From Desulfobulbus alkaliphilus (GTDB lineage: Bacteria; Desulfobacterota; Desulfobulbia; Desulfobulbales; Desulfobulbaceae), in NCBI RefSeq assembly GCF_016918545.1, contig NZ_JAFFQC010000005.1, positions 94,034-158,033 on the forward strand: DNA of 64,000 nt, read 5' to 3'. The notes under the pieces were generated by a model that was given only the letters and a program-made list of their open reading frames with translations, was not told the DNA's origin and searched no databases. Every line of letters starts with the position of its first letter. The stretch's first letter is position 1. Shown here piece by piece: positions 1 to 9,139 of this stretch. The translations under genes were made by a program, and so were the position numbers.

Positions 1-1853
1 CGCCAATTCATATCGGTTGCGGTGAAGATTTTGAACCGACCAATTATGTTATAGATTCTGAGAAAAAACAGCTGTACGGTTTTGACCCCGGTAAGACAGT
101 TTTACCGGACACTCAGGCGCAAAAGCTGACCGAGCTGGCAGAAAGTGCTAATTTACTTGGTATCCAGCGGTTTTTTCGGGACAATAGGTCGTTTTTCATT
201 CCGTATTCTCAGGTGGTAATGCCAGTTGCTGATGGTGTGGCAAGTGATTACCACAATAAAATTGGCAAAGTTGCCAATCTTGAAGGCGGCGGCAGGCAAG
301 TTTTTAATCAGTTTGCCATTGAGCGGCATATCCATAGCAGGAACAGATTGTATATACCTGGCAGTAGTTTGAAAGGAGCACTCAGAACAGCATTGATGGA
401 CAGGCTCAACAAAAGTCGGCCAATTGTCGACCGGGACGAAAAGAGAAACAGCGGAAAATTGGCCGTTCGTTTACTGGGGGGCGACTTTGCCACAAGTCCG
501 CTACGGTTACTGAAAGTTGCTGATTGCATGCCTTCCAACGATATTGACCGGCAGATCCTCTATGCTGTCAATCGCTACAAATTAAGAAAATATGACCGGA
601 AAACCGGGCAGGAAAAAGAACCCAGAGGCGTTGTGGCGCGAAAAGAGGTTATCTTGCCCGGTCAATATCGTGCTTTTACCGGAACAATAACCGTTCATGA
701 TCTTGGTGACCGAGGCCTCGAGGCCTCGATGAATACTAAACGTAACGTTCCCAGGAGAGATATGCGGCCTGAACTCGCTCAGGTCGCCAGGGACTGTAAT
801 GAATATCACCGGCCTCGTCTGCGCGAAGAACTCCGCGACATGGTAATAACAGGCATGATTGACCCAAAATGGAAGGCTGATATAGAAGGGCTTTTGGACG
901 GTGAACTCAAGCCGTTGCTTGACGCAGGAAAAGCAATGCTGGTGCGTTTGGGCAAATATGGTGGTGCGGAGAGTAAAACACTGACCGGAGTTGCGGAAAT
1001 CAAAATAATGAAAGGCAAGGCCGCCGGCAAGCAAGAGTTCGAGTTTCTCAACAAAACGAAAACGTTCTGGTTCGCGGCGCCAAAGGCGGAGCAGCAGAAA
1101 GAGATGCTGCCTTTTGGCTGGGTATTGGTGGAAATCACCCCACAGGGAGAGTTGCCGCAACTGAAAGCCTGGTGTGATCAGCAAGTATATAACCGACCGA
1201 ATATGAAAACGGAGTACGAGCAGCTTGCAGCCACCAGGTTGCAAGCTGAACACGACGCGCAAAAAATCCGCGAGCAGATGCAAGCAGAAGAAAGGGCCAG
1301 GCAGGAAAGGGAAGCGGAGCGGCAGCGTAGAGAAGATGAAATAAAGAAGTTCCCCTGGCGTGAACATCTGCCGCAATTGGAGAAGGTCGAAAACTGGGGG
1401 GACCTGCAACAGGCAGGTCTGAAATTCGATGACGCTTGGAAAAACGAGGTTGAAGTGGCTTCCGTATTCAAGATGGCGGCTGAGCGTGTACGAACCAATT
1501 TCCCAAAAACATGGAGCGTTGAACGTGATGAGTATGTTGTGCTATGGCTGGCGGCTTCGGGCCTGGAGTGGTCATCATCAGAGCCAGTCATAACTACCAC
1601 AGCAGAGGATGGTGCGAGTGCCCCAGACAGGATTTCCGACGCCGGTTTCAAAAATTTTGGTGACTGGACAAACCGTAGCAAACAGCTTGGCTTAGAGGTG
1701 GAAAATCTCTCTGCTGTAGAGGTGCAAAGCCTGCAACAACTATTCAAAGAGTGGAAACTTGACAATAAAAAAGCCTGGAAGAAAAACCCGGGTAAGAAGG
1801 AATACTGGGACAAGCTTCATAGCCGCATTAAGCAACTTAAGGTACCAAAATGA
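1..1853 (+). CDS. csm5: Csm5, type III-A RAMP protein (5' end cut by window edge)
   Basis: Csm5 caps the crRNA 3' side of the Csm interference complex in family members. The frame is open from position 3 to the stop at 1853, giving 616 visible residues; the true start lies left of the window. The N-terminal RAMP signature PIHIGCGEDFEPTNYVID is present at visible residues 1-18, and IPGSSLKGALRTAL, the glycine-rich loop typical of Csm5, lies near residues 119-132. The canonical fold seems to finish around MLPFGWVLVE (about residue 370). About 220 further residues follow: a highly charged stretch rich in E, R and Q that looks like coiled coil (nt 1195-1350), then a helical, Trp- and Lys-rich tail. 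Usual Csm5 proteins are about 350-400 residues, so the tail is an extension. Other csm genes would be expected upstream, outside the window. Confidence 0.88.
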   Translation, partial: PIHIGCGEDFEPTNYVIDSEKKQLYGFDPGKTVLPDTQAQKLTELAESANLLGIQRFFRDNRSFFIPYSQVVMPVADGVASDYHNKIGKVANLEGGGRQVFNQFAIERHIHSRNRLYIPGSSLKGALRTALMDRLNKSRPIVDRDEKRNSGKLAVRLLGGDFATSPLRLLKVADCMPSNDIDRQILYAVNRYKLRKYDRKTGQEKEPRGVVARKEVILPGQYRAFTGTITVHDLGDRGLEASMNTKRNVPRRDMRPELAQVARDCNEYHRPRLREELRDMVITGMIDPKWKADIEGLLDGELKPLLDAGKAMLVRLGKYGGAESKTLTGVAEIKIMKGKAAGKQEFEFLNKTKTFWFAAPKAEQQKEMLPFGWVLVEITPQGELPQLKAWCDQQVYNRPNMKTEYEQLAATRLQAEHDAQKIREQMQAEERARQEREAERQRREDEIKKFPWREHLPQLEKVENWGDLQQAGLKFDDAWKNEVEVASVFKMAAERVRTNFPKTWSVERDEYVVLWLAASGLEWSSSEPVITTTAEDGASAPDRISDAGFKNFGDWTNRSKQLGLEVENLSAVEVQSLQQLFKEWKLDNKKAWKKNPGKKEYWDKLHSRIKQLKVPK

Positions 1854-2332
1854 TTTTCATTTCAACCTCCTGGTGGTTTTGCGGGCATGCGATACGTTGT
1901 TGCTGAAAATGTTTCAATTCTACATCTTATTTTATCATCACGCTGATCGAGTAAACCCATGCGTACCGCCACCACTATAGACGATACTGCTCAACCAGCA
2001 GGCTCAGAAGATGACCGACCCAGACATTGCGAACTCCGAGATTTCTTGAAAAGCCATCAAAACTTTTATACGGTTCAGGTTGTTAAACGTTTGGCACCCC
2101 TGAATTGCAGCGTTGACCGTCTTATTGAACAAAAGGTAATTTCAGACAGAACTATTCGGGTTAGATTTGGCACGGAGGTGCTCGAATTTGATTTTATTCT
2201 GTGCTTACAGGATATTGGCATGGGCAACGTGGACCTTGGTACACGCTATAAAATTCCCGAACCCTTTTTCAGGGGAGGTGCCCGAATTTCCCTTTGTAAC
2301 ACCTGGATTAGATAAAAGATTTTAGGGTAAGG
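1854..2332 (+). promoter_or_regulatory. Probable CRISPR leader interval (upstream of first repeat)
   Basis: This is the only candidate place for a leader if the array is transcribed left to right, as the repeat 3' end ATTGAGAC suggests. The first part (1854-1958) is AT-rich and non-coding. The rest is covered by a 118-codon ORF that stops 17 bp before the first repeat, so either the leader overlaps coding sequence or that ORF is not a gene. I could not pick a convincing -10/-35 pair. Confidence 0.35.
1959..2315 (+). CDS. Hypothetical protein, 118 aa, between csm5 and the array
   Basis: I do not recognise this protein. The ORF starts with ATG after an in-frame stop at 1944 and ends in TAA at 2313-2315, 17 bp before the first CRISPR repeat. 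The N-terminal 30 residues are polar and look disordered. The rest has alternating hydrophobic strands (for example IRVRFGTEVLEFDFIL) that could form a small beta-rich domain. No strong ribosome binding site precedes the ATG. It could be a small CRISPR-associated protein, the 3' remnant of a larger gene, or a chance ORF over the leader. Its position between the effector genes and the array makes a CRISPR link plausible but unproven. Confidence 0.4.
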   Translation: MRTATTIDDTAQPAGSEDDRPRHCELRDFLKSHQNFYTVQVVKRLAPLNCSVDRLIEQKVISDRTIRVRFGTEVLEFDFILCLQDIGMGNVDLGTRYKIPEPFFRGGARISLCNTWIR

Positions 2333-5300
2333 ACCGGAACGAATGCCCCGATCAGAGGGGATTGAGACCGCGTCGGCAGGCCGTTTGTGGCTGGGCAGAT
2401 TTTCACCGGAACGAATGCCCCGATCAGAGGGGATTGAGACTTCACCCTCAACCTCCTATAAACAGGCTCAATATCAACCGGAACGAATGCCCCGATCAGA
2501 GGGGATTGAGACCAAGACTTCGACTGATGGGCGATCAATAATGTTATACCGGAACGAATGCCCCGATCAGAGGGGATTGAGACACTCCTTCATTTTTATC
2601 TTCACGATATTTATTAGTGGACCGGAACGAATGCCCCGATCAGAGGGGATTGAGACAACAGTAGCTTGTGTCATAATATCACCTCTGAATACACCGGAAC
2701 GAATGCCCCGATCAGAGGGGATTGAGACTTGATTCCTGGTCAAGGTATCCAAACTCGAGGGTAGAACCGGAACGAATGCCCCGATCAGAGGGGATTGAGA
2801 CTTGGCAGCGGTCTTGGAAGCAGTAGCTTGTGTCATAACCGGAACGAATGCCCCGATCAGAGGGGATTGAGACAACTGAATGGTCAAGGTATCGAAGGAT
2901 GAATCTTGCGACCGGAACGAATGCCCCGATCAGAGGGGATTGAGACCAATTCCTTGCCGATTGACCTTGACAGTGCAAGGTCAACCGGAACGAATGCCCC
3001 GATCAGAGGGGATTGAGACAGTGTATATCTTCAGCCTCGACAGTTACATGTATGAACCGGAACGAATGCCCCGATCAGAGGGGATTGAGACTTCTGCTCC
3101 TGTATCCATCTCGACACATAGCCAAGTGCTACCGGAACGAATGCCCCGATCAGAGGGGATTGAGACGTTAAGGTTTCACAGTCATCGATCAAAGTTACTT
3201 CACCGGAACGAATGCCCCGATCAGAGGGGATTGAGACCCACATCGTTAATCCATGACTGTTGATTGAGTGTTCACCGGAACGAATGCCCCGATCAGAGGG
3301 GATTGAGACATGGAGTGGCATATTACACACCTTCCAAATACTTCTTACCGGAACGAATGCCCCGATCAGAGGGCATTGAGACTGTTTGGCAATTCATTGG
3401 AAAACAATTTTGAATTGCTACCGGAACGAATGCCCCGATCAGAGGGGATTGAGACTTTTTTTTGCCGCCGCTTCACTTTTTCCATCCGCAATTACCGGAA
3501 CGAATGCCCCGATCAGAGGGGATTGAGACTATACCTGTCCTGTCACAGTATGATTCTATTTCTAAAACCGGAACGAATGCCCCGATCAGAGGGGATTGAG
3601 ACTCACAGACCATCTGCCGCATAATGCGATACTCGTAACCGGAACGAATGCCCCGATCAGAGGGGATTGAGACCATGCCTCATGACTCTCTGTTTCAACG
3701 CCTGATCAACCGGAACGAATGCCCCGATCAGAGGGGATTGAGACCCACGATTTGCGCCAGGTAATCTCCTGCCGGCAATGGACCGGAACGAATGCCCCGA
3801 TCAGAGGGGATTGAGACTCCAATGACTAACTCTATTAGCTCGATGAACACGTACCGGAACGAATGCCCCGATCAGAGGGGATTGAGACACCCGTAAAGGG
3901 TGGAGATTGGAGGTTTGATCTTGACCGGAACGAATGCCCCGATCAGAGGGGATTGAGACTGGTCATCTCATCTTGCCTCGTCTGTTCAACGACGAACCGG
4001 AACGAATGCCCCGATCAGAGGGGATTGAGACAGTTTCTTCCTCCTTGATTGGATTGATAATCTCTTCACCGGAACGAATGCCCCGATCAGAGGGGATTGA
4101 GACAAACAGCGTGCCACAACTGTCTTCTATCTACTGAAGAACCGGAACGAATGCCCCGATCAGAGGGGATTGAGACATGGTATGGAATTCGATTTTTATT
4201 TGTACGTCGTCAGGACCGGAACGAATGCCCCGATCAGAGGGGATTGAGACTTCTGCCTTTCCGGAACTCTTCTGACCCGACAGCTTGAACCGGAACGAAT
4301 GCCCCGATCAGAGGGGATTGAGACTGCCTCCGTTGGGGTGAATGGTGTCCCTGGTGTTCTGACCGGAACGAATGCCCCGATCAGAGGGGATTGAGACAAC
4401 TCGTTCATGCGTCCACCTCGACCCTTGATCTTTGACCGGAACGAATGCCCCGATCAGAGGGGATTGAGACTCAAAAGAGAAAACAGAGTACCGCTATAAC
4501 TGTTTAGACCGGAACGAATGCCCCGATCAGAGGGGATTGAGACAGTTGCATGATCAGGTTCAACGTATCGTCGTACTTCCACCGGAACGAATGCCCCGAT
4601 CAGAGGGGATTGAGACTTTGCGAATTGCTGGAGTGTTTTGTACTTGGTGTAAACCGGAACGAATGCCCCGATCAGAGGGGATTGAGACATGTTGCTTTAC
4701 TCTGGTCAAGGATGAACCCCTGGAATAAACCGGAACGAATGCCCCGATCAGAGGGGATTGAGACTTTCCTTCTGCCAGCGCCTTTTCTTCTGTTTTCGGA
4801 CCGGAACGAATGCCCCGATCAGAGGGGATTGAGACTACAACCGAGTAATTGTAGCGTTCGGCCAGCATTTTGACCGGAACGAATGCCCCGATCAGAGGGG
4901 ATTGAGACCCGATTGTACTTCACTGGCAAATGCTTTCAATAGTGGACCGGAACGAATGCCCCGATCAGAGGGGATTGAGACACCACCACTGTTCTGACTT
5001 CGTTCTGTTCAAAATTGAAAACCGGAACGAATGCCCCGATCAGAGGGGATTGAGACATTCGCTGTGTTCCGGAGGGGGTGACAACGGATGAAAACCGGAA
5101 CGAATGCCCCGATCAGAGGGGATTGAGACTTCATTCCGCGCTCCCCTCATACATCTCCACCACCTACCGGAACGAATGCCCCGATCAGAGGGGATTGAGA
5201 CTCGTCATCTTCATCCTCAATAAAACATCGCAAAATTACCGGAACGAATGCCCCGATCAGAGGGGATTGAGACTTAAGAGAGTCCAGGGTTGATCCCGTT

Positions 5301-8170
5301 ACTTCACCTACCGGAACGAATGCCCCGATCAGAGGGGATTGAGACTAGCTGGTCGGTCACGGATTGAATGGTGCTTAACGGAACCGGAACGAATGCCCCG
5401 ATCAGAGGGGATTGAGACGGGGGGTGATAACGGGCAGGTCCTCTGTTGTGTAATACCGGAACGAATGCCCCGATCAGAGGGGATTGAGACTTCGTGGGGT
5501 CTTGCCTCTAAAGAGGCCAAAAAATTGACCGGAACGAATGCCCCGATCAGAGGGGATTGAGACTTGTTCAGCCAAAAAATCGTCCGCATGGGCGGCGAAC
5601 CGGAACGAATGCCCCGATCAGAGGGGATTGAGACCATGAGTGCAGGCTTCAATATCGCCAACACTTTCTTGGACACCGGAACGAATGCCCCGATCAGAGG
5701 GGATTGAGACATCCGCTCGCGCACGGTTTGCAGCCGATCCTCAATGACCGGAACGAATGCCCCGATCAGAGGGGATTGAGACATATTCAACCAGCCACTC
5801 TCCGCTGGAGAGTTCAGTACCGGAACGAATGCCCCGATCAGAGGGGATTGAGACAATCTCTTCAATCGCACGTGTCCCAAAATACCCATGAGACCGGAAC
5901 GAATGCCCCGATCAGAGGGGATTGAGACAGAACCATCCTGATTGCTTAGGTCAATTTCCGATTCAACCGGAACGAATGCCCCGATCAGAGGGGATTGAGA
6001 CGTATAATCATTTGTTCCTCTTCTTTGTTGTTCTTACCGGAACGAATGCCCCGATCAGAGGGGATTGAGACTCCATAGAATTCATTTAACAAGGCTTTTT
6101 CTTCCAAGAACCGGAACGAATGCCCCGATCAGAGGGGATTGAGACTGGTTGCATGGTATGCTTGGAGAGCAGAAACTTTTCACCGGAACGAATGCCCCGA
6201 TCAGAGGGGATTGAGACCAATTAAAGTTTTCGCAGATACTTCCGGCAAGACCAACCGGAACGAATGCCCCGATCAGAGGGGATTGAGACTTCTCCGAATG
6301 GATTGAAATCATAGCACCAAACAAGAACCGGAACGAATGCCCCGATCAGAGGGGTTGAGACTTTTCGGTTAACTTAACGATCTGTTCGAAGTTATCTAGA
6401 CCGGAACGAATGCCCCGATCAGAGGGGATTGAGACTCCGGTGTCGGCATGGCCTTGAGTAATGTGTTCGTAGACCGGAACGAATGCCCCGATCAGAGGGG
6501 ATTGAGACGGATTTATCGATGTAGGCGTGCGGCAATCCTTTTGCGTACCGGAACGAATGCCCCGATCAGAGGGGATTGAGACAATTTATTGCCTCTGATA
6601 CCACATATCGGAAGTAGGGACCGGAACGAATGCCCCGATCAGAGGGGATTGAGACATGATTTCTTCAATAGGATGAGCCAAAACGATATCAACCGGAACG
6701 AATGCCCCGATCAGAGGGGATTGAGACTGATCAACTTTTTGCTAAGCTGGTCGCTCACGGCCTACCGGAACGAATGCCCCGATCAGAGGGGATTGAGACT
6801 TCCGCCACAACTGTTCTCAGTTCTTCGGTGAAGATGGACCGGAACGAATGCCCCGATCAGAGGGGATTGAGACTTTGCTCAGTTGATTAGATACGTTACG
6901 AATGGTTGACCGGAACGAATGCCCCGATCAGAGGGGATTGAGACTTTTTAATATTGATTAAGCATCTGGCGACGGGAACGACCGGAACGAATGCCCCGAT
7001 CAGAGGGGATTGAGACTTTTGTTCATTTGATTCGATACGGTCTCGATGGTAGAACCGGAACGAATGCCCCGATCAGAGGGGATTGAGACTTGATCCCATC
7101 AAATCAGGGTTATGAGCCCTAATTGAGACCGGAACGAATGCCCCGATCAGAGGGGATTGAGACTATTTCAATTATTTATTACCAATAATGCCAAGCTGCA
7201 CCGGAACGAATGCCCCGATCAGAGGGGATTGAGACATACAAAGGAGGAAATTGATTGTCAAAGAGCTGTGACCGGAACGAATGCCCCGATCAGAGGGGAT
7301 TGAGACGATCGTTGACAGCGGACGTTCGTTTACGGGAGTGGACCGGAACGAATGCCCCGATCAGAGGGGATTGAGACTCAGGAATAGGGAGGTTTTGCGG
7401 ATAGTCAACATCAAACCGGAACGAATGCCCCGATCAGAGGGGATTGAGACGCGACCATACGATCGCGATACTTTTCATGGGGTTTGACCGGAACGAATGC
7501 CCCGATCAGAGGGGATTGAGACCGTTTTCTACCAGATATTTTTCGTAATCCATCTTCAACCGGAACGAATGCCCCGATCAGAGGGGATTGAGACTTGCCC
7601 ACCCTCACTTCTTCTTCTTTTCCATTATCGACCGGAACGAATGCCCCGATCAGAGGGGATTGAGACACAATACTTACAGAAAGCCTTAAACAGGGGAAAA
7701 GAACCGGAACGAATGCCCCGATCAGAGGGGATTGAGACTTTAGCCCTTTCGCCCCGAAGCCCGGATATCAGTTCACCGGAACGAATGCCCCGATCAGAGG
7801 GGATTGAGACTTCTGGGCCTTTTACGATCTCAGTTGCCCTGCTGTACCGGAACGAATGCCCCGATCAGAGGGGATTGAGACCGTTTTCTACCAGATATTT
7901 TTCGTAATCCATCTTCAACCGGAACGAATGCCCCGATCAGAGGGGATTGAGACAGGGTCTCGATGACATGATCCAGCAGGTCCTTGTTACCGGAACGAAT
8001 GCCCCGATCAGAGGGGATTGAGACTTAATCAATGCCTGTACAAAGGTTGACAGGGTTTGCCCACCGGAACGAATGCCCCGATCAGAGGGGATTGAGACCA
8101 ATTTCAACCCGGTATGCTGTCAAACCTGTTTTTGACCGGAACGAATGCCCCGATCAGAGGGGATTGAGAC
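2333..8170 (+). CRISPR. Type III-A CRISPR array, 81 repeats and 80 spacers
   Basis: By direct reading, 81 copies of a 36-bp repeat start at 2333 and the last ends at 8170. The repeat begins ACCGGAACGA, contains CCCCGATCAGAGGGG (a 4-bp stem, extended by AAT/ATT around a bulged G) and ends ATTGAGAC, matching the 8-nt crRNA handle form of many type III systems. Spacers are about 34-40 nt. Nearly all repeats are identical. The exceptions are the 15th (start 3347), with a G-to-C change in the GGGG run, and the 56th (6327-6361), with one missing A. The reverse complement of many spacers is an open, good-looking coding frame, so crRNAs from + strand transcription would be antisense to target mRNAs. 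One spacer occurs twice (7523-7558 and 7882-7917). The array lies between the effector genes and the adaptation genes. Confidence 0.98.
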
Positions 8171-8278
8171 TAAAGACCCGGTGGTTGATGCGCTGTATCG
8201 TGCGCAGAAGGGCAATATTCAATGAGTCTGCATAGACAGAGCGCTTCGCGTTCTTACTGAAGACGATACATTTAACCA

Positions 8279-8560
8279 ATGGACGGTAACTTGGCGAAGC
8301 ACTTCTTTGATTATAACCCGACCAGGGAAGAGATTGATACAATCTGTGGCGATCCTGATGACCCTTTTGCCACTGAAACCCTGAGATTTTTCGAGGGTAC
8401 TGATTCAGAACGATTCAAGATAGCCATCTTGCTGTATGGCCGTGGCGAACACAAGGCGGCGCTCAAGATGGTCAAGTCCATAGAGAACGCCGAATACCGG
8501 AAAGACATGCTGCGCATCGTCCAGTCATGGATCAATTTACCCAAGGGGGCGTTGTGGTGA
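8279..8560 (+). CDS. Hypothetical protein, 93 aa, beyond the array
   Basis: I do not recognise the family. The ORF runs from ATG 8279, preceded in frame by TAA at 8273, to TGA at 8560. The product is acidic at the N-terminus (PTREEIDTICGDPDDPFATE) and then predicted helical (FKIAILLYGRGEHKAALKMVKSI), reminiscent of a small TPR-like helical repeat. No clear ribosome binding site is seen. It lies 109 bp after the last repeat and converges with the HTH antitoxin gene (stops 10 bp apart). The 108 bp between the array and this ORF contain a short open stretch ending GNIQ-stop (8172-8225), perhaps an old spacer or the tail of a lost gene. Confidence 0.5.
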   Translation: MDGNLAKHFFDYNPTREEIDTICGDPDDPFATETLRFFEGTDSERFKIAILLYGRGEHKAALKMVKSIENAEYRKDMLRIVQSWINLPKGALW

Positions 8561-8569
8561 TGTGGACCT

Positions 8570-8899
8570 TCAACGCAGCATGGATTCAGTGATCCCCATG
8601 GCGAGCGCCAACTTTTCAAGAGTGGCTTTGCGGGTTTTGTGCTCGCCGGATTCGATCTGTGACAACGCCGCCTGCGTCATCCCCGCCTTTGCCGCAAGTT
8701 CATCCTGGGTGAATCCGAGGTGCTCACGCCAGGCGCGCACAGGTGTTTTCCCTTCCATGATGACGGCGCCAACAACCTCGTTGGGGATCATCCCGGCGGT
8801 GATAGATGTCTGTTTGACCCATCGCTCATAGGGGACGACCGCGAACGTAGGCTTGCCGGAAGAATCCTTGATAATCTGGACATCAATATGTACGTTCAT
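8570..8899 (-). CDS. XRE-family HTH antitoxin-like regulator
   Basis: This 109-residue protein has a C-terminal Cro/C1-type helix-turn-helix: WREHLGFTQDELAAKAGMTQ then ALSQIESGEHKTRKATLEKLA, residues about 58-100. The N-terminal part (FAVVPYERW) resembles the Phd-like or linker segment seen in HigA/RelB-type antitoxins. Its start overlaps the 3' end of a RelE-like toxin reading frame immediately upstream on the same strand. Toxin-first order is typical of HigBA-type modules, where the antitoxin binds toxin and represses the operon promoter. The toxin is broken here, so the antitoxin may now be only a DNA-binding regulator. The start ATG at 8899 lies inside the toxin 3' end, and the reverse-strand sequence GAGGAGGTCAAGAAG provides a ribosome binding site. 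Confidence 0.8.
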   Translation of the reverse strand: MNVHIDVQIIKDSSGKPTFAVVPYERWVKQTSITAGMIPNEVVGAVIMEGKTPVRAWREHLGFTQDELAAKAGMTQAALSQIESGEHKTRKATLEKLALAMGITESMLR

Positions 8900-9139
8900 T
8901 GCGCTTCTTGACCTCCTCTATGGATATGATTTTCACTTCGCCGTCAAACTCGAAAAAGACTCGTCAATCTCCAACACGCAACCGGTAGCCGTACCGATGA
9001 TTGACCAGTCGCTTGATGTTCTTGCATTCAGGGAAATGGGCAAGGTTTTGCGCTTCTTGGTAAATGCGCTTGCTCGCATGCGTGTCCTTGATCTTTCGTA
9101 ATTGCCGGAATGCTTCTCTGTCCATTTGATAGCGTTCAT
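8883..9139 (-). pseudogene. RelE/HigB-type toxin, inactivated by frameshift and stop
   Basis: Reading from ATG 9139 on the minus strand gives MNAIKWTEK. After a one-base shift the frame continues AFRQLRKIKDTHASKRIYQE, LAHFPECKNIKRLVNHRYGY and RLRVGD. An in-frame TGA follows, and the frame then resumes RVFFEFDGEVKIISIEEVKK before its own stop at 8883. The whole matches the length and order of a RelE/ParE-fold mRNA interferase (about 85 residues, with the RVGDxRVFFEFDG core). The frameshift fits loss of one G after AAG, and the stop fits TGG to TGA. Two independent lesions make it a pseudogene, while the paired antitoxin gene is intact. A sequencing error could explain one lesion but is less likely for both. 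Confidence 0.72.

Noticed and set aside
582..1409. 275-codon open frame opposite csm5
   Set aside because: No family features; it is the reverse strand of a clear Csm5 coding region.
4104..4140. Spacer sharing GCCACAACTGT with the RTVV-encoding spacer at 6800
   Set aside because: The reverse complement has a stop in the frame that would give the shared peptide, so common ancestry is not supported.
4689..4728. Third spacer sharing the word TGGTCAAGG with the pair at 2729 and 2874
   Set aside because: Only nine bases match and the reading frame context differs, so chance is likely.
6362..6399. Possible fifth member of the V-S-N-Q-L spacer group
   Set aside because: Its reverse complement reads NFEQIVKLTE, which does not fit the shared peptide.
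2308..8240. Many open frames inside the array on both strands with recurring ERMPRSEGIET, RNECPDQRGLR or SQSPLIGAFVPV peptides
   Set aside because: These are translations of the CRISPR repeat itself, not genes.
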